52,292 nucleotides of DNA from UBA5704 sp036264355 (GCA_036264355.1 DATARD010000376.1:1-52292), one strand, 5' to 3'; shown: positions 1 to 7,694, counted from the first letter of the stretch. A program made the numbers and translations. The notes: generated by a model from the sequence alone, not told the origin.

Positions 1-1312
1 GGGCGAGTTGGCGTCGAATCTTGAGCGCCTCTTCATAGTCCTTGCCGGCCTCGTCCCTGCGGTTCTGGTCGCGATGCAGATCTCCCAGGTTGTTAAGCGT
101 TGTTGCCACGTAGGGCAGATAGGTGTCGGGGTTCTTAAGAGCGAGCTGGCGTCGAATCTTGAGCGCCTCTTCATAGTCCTTGCCGGCCTCATCCATATGG
201 TTCTGGTCACTATGCAGAATTCCCAGGTTGTTGAGCGTCTTTGCTACGTCCGCCTGATTTCCATCTCGCCGTGCGAGGCTTAAGGCCCGCGTGTAGGCAT
301 CGAGAGCCTCTGGAAATCGATTCAATTCCTGATTAAAGACAGCGAACGCGAATTGAGCTTGAAAGTTGTCTGGTGCCACGGCGATGGCGGCCTGGTAGTT
401 CTTCGCAGCTTCATCGAAACGAAACAGAGTGGTCAAGAGCCGAGCTTTGAGCAGATAACCGTCAACGGCTTCCTGGATGAGCTGGCGCCCTGCTTCTGCA
501 GAGCGGCGAAGCTTCTCGTCGTCCAGGCCCTTGACGGCCTCCTCGGTCTTGCCGGCCAGGAAGAGAGACATGGCTTCCCGGTTAAGATCGGAGACGGACT
601 CAAGCTTTGTTCGTGCCAGCTCATCGGCCAGCTTCTCGGCCGCTTCTTTTGCCTGATCGCGCTCGTTGCGAAGAACGATCAAGGCCGCTGCGCTATCCTG
701 TTTCTTTATCTCCAGTGCCTTAAGTCGCTTCTGGTATACCTGCTCGATCACAGCGAGGCTTTGTAGGTGGTAGAGCTGCCGCGCTACTTCGTCGCGCTCG
801 CCGGCCATCTTCTCGGCCGCTGCTTTTGCCTGATCGCGCTCGGTGCGGAGAGCTTCCAATTCCGCTGCATAGGCGCGGTTCGTTTCCTCCAATTCCTTGC
901 GAAGTTCTTGGTAGGTCTGTTCGATTGCGGCGACGTTCGGGAGGGTCTTGAGGTGGTAGAACCGTCGCGCAAGCTCTTCCTTTTCTCCTGCTTTACACAA
1001 GAGGACAATCAGGGGCTCAGCGTCGGCATCCTTTGGTAGGGGCAAGCGCAATTGGATGTCGTTGACAACGACGAAGCCTTGTTTCCGCACGACGAGTCGA
1101 ACGATCTCGCCTGGCTGTTTGCCGGAGAACACGAGGGTGAACGTGCCGTCAGAGTTAGAGACGGTCGGACTGGCGCCGGCGATGGCTGTGATTTGCACAT
1201 TGGGAACCGTCGAGCCACCGACCTCGTTGGCAAGGATCACGCCCTTGAGCGTCGCCGCCTGAGCGTGGAGGCCGGAGAGGAGGAGAGTGCAGAGGAAGAG
1301 TCGGCAGCGCAT
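1..1312 (-). CDS. Secreted coiled-coil/TPR repeat protein (3' end beyond window)
   Basis: Reads from an ATG at 1312 to base 1 without a stop, about 437 residues, so the C-terminus is missing. A signal peptide is likely (hydrophobic residues 5-19, ending HAQA). It is followed by a carboxypeptidase-regulatory-like beta-sandwich (about 20-100), an Arg/Glu/Lys-rich coiled coil with two similar RNERDQAKEAAEKLA-type blocks (about 110-250), then TPR motifs. The last TPRs have a 46-residue period, with cores DEAGKDYEEALKIRRQLA and TLNNLG. The two visible copies are almost identical at DNA level: about 40 bp around 13-52 recur 138 bp away at 151-190, which suggests recent expansion. The gene starts 13 bp after the SEFIR gene on the same strand, so they are probably co-transcribed. 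A scaffold for protein-protein contact is inferred; no enzymatic domain is visible. Confidence 0.75.
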   Translation of the reverse strand, partial: MRCRLFLCTLLLSGLHAQAATLKGVILANEVGGSTVPNVQITAIAGASPTVSNSDGTFTLVFSGKQPGEIVRLVVRKQGFVVVNDIQLRLPLPKDADAEPLIVLLCKAGEKEELARRFYHLKTLPNVAAIEQTYQELRKELEETNRAYAAELEALRTERDQAKAAAEKMAGERDEVARQLYHLQSLAVIEQVYQKRLKALEIKKQDSAAALIVLRNERDQAKEAAEKLADELARTKLESVSDLNREAMSLFLAGKTEEAVKGLDDEKLRRSAEAGRQLIQEAVDGYLLKARLLTTLFRFDEAAKNYQAAIAVAPDNFQAQFAFAVFNQELNRFPEALDAYTRALSLARRDGNQADVAKTLNNLGILHSDQNHMDEAGKDYEEALKIRRQLALKNPDTYLPYVATTLNNLGDLHRDQNRRDEAGKDYEEALKIRRQLA

Positions 1313-1325
1313 GGCCTCACCTTCA

Positions 1326-2432
1326 TCAGGGCCGAGAGAGCTGTACCTTCAGTTCGTTGCTGCCGGGAACGGCGAGACTATGCCAAGTGGTATAGCCTTG
1401 GGCGGTGATCTGCAACGAGAGCTCCGACTGGAGACGATCGGCCGGGATCGTGACTTCGAAGCGACCGGCGTGATCGGTGATCGCCGAAATTCCCGCGATA
1501 TCGATGCTTGCGCCTGTAAGCGGATTGCCTGCCTCATCCTGGACGCGACCGGCAATACGGCCCGGTTTCCTGCGGACCGCCAAGTAGAGATTAGGCCCGT
1601 CCAGTTTCCTGGGCCGAGGATTCACCAGCTCATAGCCTGATGCATCGAGCATGACATTCACAGTCTGCCCGCGGAAGCTTGCTGGGATTTCGGGGAAGAA
1701 CACCTGCCCATTGTCGTCGATCGGCTTTTGCCGGCGGTCCGTTCCGAGATCGAGCAGGATGGACCCCTGGCCGCGAAGAATCAGGTCCTGAGGTCCTGCT
1801 TCATCATGAACAGACACGGTGAGTGGGAAATTGGTTAGCCCGAACCTCGCCAGGAATTCGGATTTCCAAAGCAGCAGGCCCATGAGGACGACCAGCGCGA
1901 ACATGGCGTAGAGAAGCTTGCGCGCCGACCTGAACTCCCGGAAGATCTGAGCGATCTTACGGCCCTTGCCCTCGGGTTTGGTGATTGGGCTGCCGGTCAA
2001 CGCCGCGGCGAGTCTGGGGAACTCGGCCGGAAGGCGGTACCAGCGGGCGCTACGTAGGGGCTCGGGGATGTGAGCGGGCTGGTCGTCTCCCAGCAGCACA
2101 GGGATGAATTTCCGGTTCACCGCACCGTCGTTGTAGAGCGCCTGACCGATGATCGCGCCTTCCCAGCGCGATCCCAGTCCGACGCCTGGGGTCTCTTTGC
2201 CGCGGAAGCGCCTATAGTAGGCTTCGTTGCAGATGACGAGCACCCAGTCGGCCTGCTCGATCTGGTCCAGCATCCACTGCGGCAAGCCTTCCGGAGGCCC
2301 CTGCGGCGAGGTCACGTCGCCGTCGTACACGACGTCGAGACCGGCGGCCTTCAGGGACGCCGCAAGCTCGGCCACCCGCTGCTTGTGGTCCTCAGGAACC
2401 TGGGCGTAGCTGAGGAAGACCCTGGGGGGCAT
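1326..2432 (-). CDS. SEFIR/TIR-like transmembrane protein with C-terminal carboxypeptidase-regulatory-like domain
   Basis: 368 residues. Residues 3-145 look like a SEFIR domain, a TIR relative: VFLSYAQVPEDHKQRV at the start, then DWVLVICNEAYYRRFRGKE, SRWEGAIIGQALY and NRKFIPVLL. One transmembrane helix follows at about 173-189. The outer part (about 200-368) is beta-rich and ends in a carboxypeptidase-regulatory-like fold (GRVQDEAGNPLTGASIDIAG). The predicted topology puts SEFIR in the cytoplasm and the beta domain in the periplasm. SEFIR and TIR domains act as adaptors or NAD-cleaving effectors in signalling and immunity; which applies here cannot be told from sequence. No clear Shine-Dalgarno precedes the ATG. 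The next gene encodes a secreted TPR protein with the same kind of beta domain, so the two may work together. Confidence 0.75.
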   Translation of the reverse strand: MPPRVFLSYAQVPEDHKQRVAELAASLKAAGLDVVYDGDVTSPQGPPEGLPQWMLDQIEQADWVLVICNEAYYRRFRGKETPGVGLGSRWEGAIIGQALYNDGAVNRKFIPVLLGDDQPAHIPEPLRSARWYRLPAEFPRLAAALTGSPITKPEGKGRKIAQIFREFRSARKLLYAMFALVVLMGLLLWKSEFLARFGLTNFPLTVSVHDEAGPQDLILRGQGSILLDLGTDRRQKPIDDNGQVFFPEIPASFRGQTVNVMLDASGYELVNPRPRKLDGPNLYLAVRRKPGRIAGRVQDEAGNPLTGASIDIAGISAITDHAGRFEVTIPADRLQSELSLQITAQGYTTWHSLAVPGSNELKVQLSRP

Positions 2433-2491
2433 TTGCTATAAGGATATCAGAGAGCTATGCGTCGGCCGCCGGGGAGAGAGGGAGTTTTTTC

Positions 2492-2564
2492 GCTGGGAGC
2501 GCTGGCTTCCAGCCGGCTGGGTCGGCAAAGCCGACCGGGCCGCCAAGATGGCAGCGCTCCCAGC
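2492..2564. repeat. Palindromic REP-like intergenic repeat
   Basis: A nested hairpin. The outer arms GCTGGGAGCGCTG (2492-2504) and CAGCGCTCCCAGC (2552-2564) are exact reverse complements. An inner stem GGTCGGC-AAA-GCCGACC lies at 2520-2536, with the self-complementary CCAGCCGGCTGG just before it. No gene is supported between 2433 and the insertion sequence. From memory, sequences of this type (spurious translation containing AGWKPALP) recur between genes in GC-rich environmental bacteria; that family assignment is not tested here. Confidence 0.6.
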
Positions 2565-2581
2565 AGGGGACATCTTGGGTG

Positions 2582-2610
2582 GGGCCTGTCCGAACTTCTG
2601 TGTGTGAGGT
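2582..2610 (+). repeat. Left terminal inverted repeat of the IS
   Basis: Pairs with 3898-3926. The shared core on one strand is ACCTCACACACA followed by a variable stretch and then TTCGGACA. The transposase ATG lies 25 bp inside this end. Confidence 0.85.
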
Positions 2611-2634
2611 ATATATGGCGACAGGGAGCCAAAT

Positions 2635-3888
2635 ATGCCACGCAAGAAGATCGTAGTCTCGTCTGGGCCTGCCATTCCGTCGGAGCTTCTGGATCTGTTG
2701 GTTCCAGGGCCGCTGTCCGCGGAGGGTGTAGGCGAGGTGATGAGCCGGTTCAAGAAGGCGTTGATGGAGCGGGTGCTGTGCGGAGAGCTGAGCCCCCATC
2801 TGGGGTATTCGCCGGGCGAGGCGAAGCCGGAGTCGAGGAGTAACCACCGCAACGGCAGCAGTGGGAAGACGGTGTTGACGGACACGGGCGCGGTGCGGAT
2901 CGAGGTCCCTCGGGACCGGGAGGGCACGTTCGAGCCTTTGCTGATCGGCAAGCACGAGCGTCGGTTCCAGGGGTTTGACGACAAGATCCTTGCGCTGTAT
3001 GCGCGGGGGATGACGGTGCGGGAGATTCAGGGTTACCTGCGGGAGATGTACACGGTGGAGGTCTCTCCAGATCTGATCAGCAGCGTGACGGATGCTGTGA
3101 TGAGCGAGGTGACGGGGTGGCAGTCACGGCCGCTGGAGGGGATGTACCCTGTAGTGATGTTTGACGCTCTGCGGGTGAAAATCCGGGACGAAGGTGTGGT
3201 GCGCAGCCGAGCGGACCTGGCGCTGGGGGTTCTGGCGGACGGGTCGAAAGACATCCTGGGAATCTGGATCGAGGCGACGGAGGGAGCGAAGTTCTGGATG
3301 AAGGTCTTCAACGACCTGAAGACCCGGGGCTGCCACGACATCCTGATCGCGGTGACGGATGGGCTATCGGGTCTGGGAGAGGCTCTGGCGGTGGTCTACC
3401 CGTCGACGACGCTGCAGACCTGCATCGTGCACCTGATCCGCAACAGCCTGAGCTACGCCTCGTGGAAGGACCGTAGAGCGCTGGCAGCGGCCCTGAAGCC
3501 CCCCATCTACACGGCGGTCAGCGCCGAGGCGGCCGAAGCGGAGCTGGAGGCGTTTGCGCAGGGCTCCTGGGGGAAGAGGTTTCCGACCGTTGCCCCATCC
3601 TGGCGTCGCGCCTGGGATAAAGTCATCCCGTTCTTTGCGTTCCCTCCGGAAGTGCGGCGGGTGCTCTACACGACCAATGCCATCGAGAGCGTCAACGCCA
3701 GGCTGCGCAAGATCATCAAAACACGGGGTCACTTCCCCAGCGATGCCGCCGCCACCAAGCTGATCTGGTTGGCTCTCCGGAATATCACCACCACCTGGTC
3801 GAAGCCAGACATCCACTGGAAGGCCGCGATGAACCAGTTCGCTATCCTCTACGACGAAAGGTTTACCCGAGCTGCCGCTGCCGGCTGA
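2635..3888 (+). CDS. IS256-family transposase
   Basis: 417 residues, the usual size for the family. DDE catalytic residues are recognisable as D177 (in MFDALRVKIRD), D242 (in VTDGLSGLGEA) and E351 (in TTNAIESVNARLRK). The conserved C/H pair of the insertion domain is C263 and H266 (CIVHLIRNS). The region around residues 115-150 (FDDKILALYARGMTVREI) is the expected helical DNA-binding part. AGGGAG lies just upstream of the ATG. The frame is intact end to end, so the enzyme is probably functional. It lies wholly inside the inverted repeats and has no functional link to its neighbours. Confidence 0.95.
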   Translation: MPRKKIVVSSGPAIPSELLDLLVPGPLSAEGVGEVMSRFKKALMERVLCGELSPHLGYSPGEAKPESRSNHRNGSSGKTVLTDTGAVRIEVPRDREGTFEPLLIGKHERRFQGFDDKILALYARGMTVREIQGYLREMYTVEVSPDLISSVTDAVMSEVTGWQSRPLEGMYPVVMFDALRVKIRDEGVVRSRADLALGVLADGSKDILGIWIEATEGAKFWMKVFNDLKTRGCHDILIAVTDGLSGLGEALAVVYPSTTLQTCIVHLIRNSLSYASWKDRRALAAALKPPIYTAVSAEAAEAELEAFAQGSWGKRFPTVAPSWRRAWDKVIPFFAFPPEVRRVLYTTNAIESVNARLRKIIKTRGHFPSDAAATKLIWLALRNITTTWSKPDIHWKAAMNQFAILYDERFTRAAAAG

Positions 3889-3897
3889 CTCGAACAC

Positions 3898-3926
3898 ACC
3901 TCACACACAAAACTTCGGACACTCCC
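3898..3926 (-). repeat. Right terminal inverted repeat of the IS
   Basis: Reverse complement of the left end with about four mismatches. The 21-bp tandem array begins about 20 bp beyond it. Confidence 0.85.
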
Positions 3927-3945
3927 CTTGGGTGGGGTCCACGCC

Positions 3946-4310
3946 TCGTTCCCCATCGTCTGCGACTCGTTCCCCCTGGTCTGCGACTCGTTCCCCCTGG
4001 TCTGCGACTCGCTCCCCCCGGTCTGTGGCTCGCTCCCCCCGGTCTGTGGCTCGCTCCCCCTGGTCTGCGACTCGTTCCCCCTGGTCTGCGGCTCGCTCCC
4101 CCTGGTCTGCGACTCGCTCCTCCTGGTCTGCGGCTCGCTCACCCTGGTCTGCGGCTCGCTCCCCCCGGTCTGCGACTCACTCCCCCTGGTCTGCGACTCG
4201 CTCCCCCCGGTCTGCGGCTCGTTCCCCCCGGTCTGCGACTCGCTCCCCCTGGTCTGCGACTCGCTCCCCCCGGTCTGCGGCTCGCTCCCCATCGGCTGCG
4301 CCTCGCTCCG
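3946..4310. repeat. 21-bp tandem repeat array, 17 copies plus a partial copy
   Basis: Seventeen consecutive 21-bp units (3946-4302) follow TCGCTCCCCCTGGTCTGCGAC, with substitutions at a few fixed positions: C/T at base 4, T/C at base 11 and A/G at base 20. An eighteenth unit breaks off at about 4310. Because 21 is a multiple of 3, all six frames stay open and give heptapeptide repeats (for example SESQTRG on the minus strand, DSLPLVC on the plus strand). None has a convincing start, ribosome site or codon-position bias, and the minus-strand frame runs on into the IS end. I treat it as a minisatellite rather than a gene. Confidence 0.8.
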
Positions 4311-4356
4311 TGGATGTCAGGAGGAAATGCAGTGGCGCTCCTCCGCCCACCCAGGA

Positions 4357-4411
4357 GGGGGCAAGCCCCTCCACTACTCTGGGTTAACGCCTACGGGGCA
4401 AGCCCCTCCAC
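4357..4411. repeat. 17-bp direct repeat pair
   Basis: GGGGCAAGCCCCTCCAC occurs at 4357-4373 and again at 4395-4411. Each copy carries a small GGGG...CCCC hairpin. A second short repeat, GAAACGAAGTA, occurs twice between about 4468 and 4500. No gene is supported between the tandem array and the vapBC promoter. Confidence 0.6.
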
Positions 4412-4562
4412 GACGTCAAGGCGCGGGTCGGTATAGCAGAGAGCCACACCCGAGCCGGCCGGCCGCGGAAACGAAGTATATCCGGACAGAAACGAAGTAC
4501 GGCCGTACAAACCCCTGCTGATCCGCGGTCTCGGAGCGGCCGGCTGGGGGGCCGCCCTTGCC

Positions 4563-4591
4563 TTGACACTCCTGAGGTAAGACGCTATCTT
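4563..4591 (+). promoter_or_regulatory. Sigma-70-type promoter of vapBC
   Basis: TTGACA at 4563-4568 is followed after exactly 17 bp by TATCTT at 4586-4591. The antitoxin ATG starts at 4599, seven bases after the -10 hexamer. Transcription would therefore begin at or almost at the start codon, and there is no room for a Shine-Dalgarno site, so a leaderless mRNA is implied. Confidence 0.8.
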
Positions 4592-4593
4592 AC
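4577..4593. promoter_or_regulatory. Palindromic operator over the vapBC -10 region
   Basis: GTAAGA-CGCTA-TCTTAC is a perfect palindrome with 6-bp arms and a 5-bp spacer, laid across the -10 hexamer and the expected start point. AbrB-type antitoxins commonly repress their own promoter as dimers, so this is the likely autorepression site. That role is inferred from position and symmetry. Confidence 0.7.
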
Positions 4594-4598
4594 GGACT

Positions 4599-4829
4599 AT
4601 GAAGACCGCCGTCTCCACCAAAGGCCAGATCGTTCTCCCCGCGGAGATCCGCCGGCAAGACGGAATTGAGCCCGGGCAGGAATTCGAGATCGAACGCATC
4701 GACCGTGGTGAGTATCGGCTCGTGCTCCTTTCTCCGCCGAGAAACCAGGGGCTTCTGGACTGGCTGCGCGCCTGTCCCGAGAAGGGCTTCTTCGTTCCCA
4801 TCGAATCAGAGTCCACCGACACGCTGTGA
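4599..4829 (+). CDS. vapB: AbrB/SpoVT-type antitoxin (VapB)
   Basis: 76 residues. The N-terminal half is a swapped-hairpin AbrB domain (MKTAVSTKGQIVLPAEIRR, then GIEPGQEFEI); the C-terminal half (about 48-76) should wrap the toxin. It binds DNA as a dimer and neutralises the PIN ribonuclease encoded next. The toxin gene starts inside its stop codon (GTGA overlap at 4826-4829), so the two are translationally coupled. Expression is probably driven by the promoter at 4563-4591 and autorepressed at the overlapping palindrome. No ribosome-binding site precedes the ATG, consistent with leaderless translation. Confidence 0.88.
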   Translation: MKTAVSTKGQIVLPAEIRRQDGIEPGQEFEIERIDRGEYRLVLLSPPRNQGLLDWLRACPEKGFFVPIESESTDTL

Positions 4830-5233
4830 CGTTCCTCGTCGACGCCAACGTTCTCAGCGAGGCCACCAAGCCTGAGCCCGATCTCAGGGTCCTCGAGTGG
4901 CTGGCGCGGCATGAACGGGAGATCGCCGTCGATCCCATCGTCCTGGGCGAAATCCGCTTCGGTATCCTTCTGCTCCCGGCCGGGAAACGGCGGGCTCGAC
5001 TGGAGACGTGGTTCGAGGAGGGGATCGCGCGCATCTACTGCCTGGCGTGGGAGGCGGCTACGGGATTGCGCTGGGCTCGGCTTCTCGCCGACCTCCGCCA
5101 GACAGGCCGGTCCATGCCGATCAAAGACAGCCTGATCGCGGCGACGGCGCTCGTTCACGGGCTCCCGGTCGTCAGCCGAAACGTGCGCGATTTCGCGAAG
5201 GCGGGAGTCGAGGTCGTCGATCCGTTTGCCTGA
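4826..5233 (+). CDS. vapC: PIN-domain ribonuclease toxin (VapC)
   Basis: 135 residues from a GTG start overlapping the vapB stop by four bases. The acidic PIN residues are in place: D6 (FLVDANVLSE), E42 (VLGEIRFG), D101 (IKDSLIAATA) and D122 near the end (SRNVRDF). They would bind Mg2+/Mn2+ for RNA cleavage. VapC toxins typically cut tRNA or the sarcin-ricin loop; the target here cannot be read from sequence. The final segment (VEVVDPFA) is typical of the family. The pair lies beside an IS and repeats, a usual setting for mobile toxin-antitoxin modules. Confidence 0.88.
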   Translation: MTFLVDANVLSEATKPEPDLRVLEWLARHEREIAVDPIVLGEIRFGILLLPAGKRRARLETWFEEGIARIYCLAWEAATGLRWARLLADLRQTGRSMPIKDSLIAATALVHGLPVVSRNVRDFAKAGVEVVDPFA

Positions 5234-5345
5234 CCCGGCCCTCCGCCCTCCGCCGGGGTGGAAGGGCCGGCCCCGGCCTGCTAGACTCTGCCGGCTTCAC
5301 CGGGGCCGGTTGAGTCGGGAATTCCCATTTTGAGGAGGAGCTGTG

Positions 5346-6221
5346 ATGAGTGACATCCGCATCGGTGTGATCGGCGGCAGCGGTCTGTACGCCATGGATG
5401 GGCTGAAGGTCCGCGAGGAGAGGCGGATCTCGACCCCCTTCGGCGATCCGTCGGACGCCTATGTCATCGGCGAGCTCGACGGCCGGCAGGTGGCGTTCCT
5501 GCCCCGCCATGGCCGCGGCCACCGGCTCACCCCCACCGAGCTGAACTACCGGGCGAACATCTTCGGCTTCAAGACCCTCGGCGTCGAGCAGCTCATCTCG
5601 GTCTCCGCCGTGGGCTCCCTGAAGATCGAGTACAAGCCGACCGACATCCTGGTCCCCGACCAGTTCTTCGACCGCACGCGCCACCGCGTCGACACCTTCT
5701 TCGGCGGCGGCCTGGTCGCCCACGTCTCGCTCGCCAAGCCGATCTGCCCGCGGCTCATCGATCCGTTCTGCGATGCGGCGCGCGAAGCCGGCGCCACGGT
5801 GCACCGCGGCGGCACCTACGTCAACATGGAAGGCCCGCAGTTCTCCACCCGCGCCGAGTCCGAGCTCTACCGGAGCTGGGGGATGGACATCATTGGCATG
5901 ACCAACCTGACCGAAGCGCGCCTCGCCCGCGAGGCCGAGATCTGCTACGCCACCCTCGCCATGGTCACCGACTACGACTGCTGGCACGAGACGGAAGAGG
6001 CGGTCTCCGGTCACTCGGTGATGGAGGTCATCGGCCAGAACGTCAAGATGGCGCAGAACGTCGTGCGGCAGATCCTCAAGAGCCTCCCCGACGAGCGGCC
6101 GGCCGACTGCCTGTGCGCCAGCGCGCTCGCCCATTCGCTGATCACCGAGCGCGACAAGATTCCGGCCGAGCTGAAGCAGTCCTTGCAGCCGCTCATCGGC
6201 CGCTACATTCCGGCCGAGTAG
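5346..6221 (+). CDS. mtnP: S-methyl-5'-thioadenosine phosphorylase
   Basis: 291 residues. It cleaves methylthioadenosine with phosphate to adenine and methylthioribose-1-phosphate, a step in methionine salvage and polyamine by-product removal. The phosphate loop GVIGGSGLY opens the protein, HGRGHRLTPTELNYRAN follows, and the signature NMEGPQFSTRAES is at about 160-172. The ATG at 5346 is preferred over the GTG at 5343 because GAGGAGGAG at 5332-5340 is then better spaced (5 nt rather than 2). It heads a tight same-strand run with surE, pcm, acyP and apt. The adenine it releases is the substrate of apt, which closes a small salvage loop. Confidence 0.93.
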   Translation: MSDIRIGVIGGSGLYAMDGLKVREERRISTPFGDPSDAYVIGELDGRQVAFLPRHGRGHRLTPTELNYRANIFGFKTLGVEQLISVSAVGSLKIEYKPTDILVPDQFFDRTRHRVDTFFGGGLVAHVSLAKPICPRLIDPFCDAAREAGATVHRGGTYVNMEGPQFSTRAESELYRSWGMDIIGMTNLTEARLAREAEICYATLAMVTDYDCWHETEEAVSGHSVMEVIGQNVKMAQNVVRQILKSLPDERPADCLCASALAHSLITERDKIPAELKQSLQPLIGRYIPAE

Positions 6222-6247
6222 CCGGGCACAACAAGACGGGAGACCCC

Positions 6248-7027
6248 TTGGCGCGCATCCTGGTCACCAACGACGACGGCATCTTCTCCGAGGGGATCAA
6301 GCTCCTGGCCAATGCCTTGAGCCCCCTCGGCGAGGTCTGGGTGGTGGCGCCCGACCGCGAGCAGAGCGCCATGGGGCACGCCCTGACCCTGAGCCGGCCG
6401 CTGCGCATGCAGAAAGTGGAAGAGAGGCGCTACGCCGTCGACGGCACGCCGACCGACTGCGTCAACCTCGCGGTGCTGTCGCTGCTCAAGGACGCGCGGC
6501 CCGACCTCGTCGTCTCCGGGATCAATTTCGGGCTCAACCTCGGCGACGACGTGACCTATTCGGGCACGGTGAGCGCGACGTTCGAAGGGGCGCTTCTCGG
6601 CATCCCCTCGGTCGCCTTCAGCCAGGAGGTGGCGGAGGGGTTCTCCTTCGCTCCGGCGGCGGCGCTCGCCGCCGAGCTGTGCAGCCTGCTGCTCGGCGGC
6701 CGTGTCCCGGAGCTGCCGAAGGACCTGCTGCTCAACGTCAACGTGCCGGCCGGGCCGTTCAAGGAAGTCCGCCTCACCCGTCTCGGCCGCCGGGTGTACA
6801 AGCAGTCGGTGATCGAGAAGCTCGACCCGCGCGGGCGCAAGTACTACTGGATCGCCGGCACGCCTCAGTGGGAGCGGGCGAGCGGCACCGACTTCGAGGC
6901 GGTGGTCACCGGTTGCGTCTCGGTGACGCCGCTCCATCTCGATCTCACCTACTATCCCGGCCTGGAGAGCTTCGCGGCGTTGCGCGACCGCCTGGCCGCG
7001 CTGCGCCTGAGCAACGAAACTCCATGA
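6248..7027 (+). CDS. surE: 5'/3'-nucleotidase SurE
   Basis: 259 residues from a TTG start. The upstream in-frame extension overlaps mtnP and lacks homology, whereas ARILVTNDDGIFSEGI is the standard SurE N-terminus. Metal ligands are visible in NDDG (D9, D10) and in SGINFGLNLGDDVTYSGT, and the APDREQSAMGH segment supplies the active-site Ser/Asn region. SurE hydrolyses nucleoside monophosphates and short polyphosphates, and in many bacteria its gene sits next to pcm as part of a stress/repair set, as here. GGGAG lies just before the start. The gap to mtnP is 26 bp and to pcm 13 bp. Confidence 0.93.
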   Translation: MARILVTNDDGIFSEGIKLLANALSPLGEVWVVAPDREQSAMGHALTLSRPLRMQKVEERRYAVDGTPTDCVNLAVLSLLKDARPDLVVSGINFGLNLGDDVTYSGTVSATFEGALLGIPSVAFSQEVAEGFSFAPAAALAAELCSLLLGGRVPELPKDLLLNVNVPAGPFKEVRLTRLGRRVYKQSVIEKLDPRGRKYYWIAGTPQWERASGTDFEAVVTGCVSVTPLHLDLTYYPGLESFAALRDRLAALRLSNETP

Positions 7028-7040
7028 GCGGGTTGATCTC

Positions 7041-7694
7041 ATGAGTGATTTCGCCCATCAGCGCGAGCGGATGGTCCGCGACCTGATCGCCGCGCGGGGG
7101 ATCAAGAACGAGCGCGTCCTCGCCGCCTTGCGCAAAGTGCCCCGCCACCTGTTCGTCAAGGAGCATCTGCGGAGCCAGGCCTACGGCGACCACGCGCTGC
7201 CGATCGGCGCGGCGCAGACGATTTCGCAGCCCTACATCGTGGCGCGCATGACCGAGCTGCTGGAGGTGGGGCCGGAGCATTCGGTGCTGGAGATCGGCAC
7301 CGGCTCGGGCTATCAGACCGCGATCCTCGCTCAGCTCGCGCGCCGCGTCTACAGTCTGGAACGCATCGCCGAGCTGGCCAAGGAAGCCATTCCGCGCATG
7401 CGCCAGCTCGGGCTCGACAATGTCAAGATTCAGGTCTTCGACGGCACGGTGGGGTGGAGCGAGTGGGCGCCCTACGACCGTATCCTGGTCACCGCCGGCG
7501 CGCCCAAAGTGCCCGAGCCGCTGCTCGACCAGCTCGCGCCCGGCGGCACCCTGCTGGTTCCCGAGGGTCAGCTCAACATGCAGCGGCTGGTGCTCTACCG
7601 CAAGTCAGCGCGCGGCGAAATGCGCCGTCGCGAGGGGGAGGACGTCGCCTTCGTCCCCCTGCTCGGCCGCCACGGCTGGAGGGAGAAGAAGTGA
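7041..7694 (+). CDS. pcm: Protein-L-isoaspartate O-methyltransferase
   Basis: 217 residues. It methylates the alpha-carboxyl of isoaspartyl residues in damaged proteins using S-adenosylmethionine, starting their repair. The AQTISQPYIV motif carries the substrate-binding serine, and VLEIGTGSGYQTAILA is the SAM-binding motif I. APGGTLLVPEG is the later conserved motif. The stop codon overlaps the GTG of the acylphosphatase gene by four bases (GTGA), indicating coupled translation. Spacing and order agree with the common surE-pcm pairing. Confidence 0.95.
   Translation: MSDFAHQRERMVRDLIAARGIKNERVLAALRKVPRHLFVKEHLRSQAYGDHALPIGAAQTISQPYIVARMTELLEVGPEHSVLEIGTGSGYQTAILAQLARRVYSLERIAELAKEAIPRMRQLGLDNVKIQVFDGTVGWSEWAPYDRILVTAGAPKVPEPLLDQLAPGGTLLVPEGQLNMQRLVLYRKSARGEMRRREGEDVAFVPLLGRHGWREKK

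Larger units (their letters stand above)
2582..3926 (+). mobile_element. IS256-family insertion sequence, complete, with target-site duplication
   Basis: About 1345 bp holding one transposase gene. The terminal inverted repeats at 2582-2610 and 3898-3926 match at about 25 of 29 positions; the outer ends read GGGCCTGTCCG and GGGAGTGTCCG. The element is flanked by CTTGGGTG on both sides (2574-2581 and 3927-3934), which fits the 8-9 bp duplications known for this family. The flanking match can be read as up to 11 bp because the repeat tip is also G-rich. Intact ends, duplication and transposase point to a recent, possibly active copy. Confidence 0.88.

Noticed and set aside
3849..4292. Heptapeptide-repeat protein on the minus strand across the 21-bp array
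   Set aside because: The frame exists only because the repeat length is a multiple of three. It runs into the IS terminal region, and no ribosome site or homology-like part is present.
3946..4310. CRISPR array
   Set aside because: The units are contiguous without unique spacers, the unit length is 21 bp and no cas gene is near.
6113..6247. Upstream extension of SurE into mtnP
   Set aside because: SurE proteins begin with the ILVTNDDG strand. The extension is out-of-frame mtnP sequence.
5172..7042. Minus-strand frames opposite mtnP and surE (320 and 279 codons)
   Set aside because: They are antisense shadows of two well-supported enzymes, without domains of their own.
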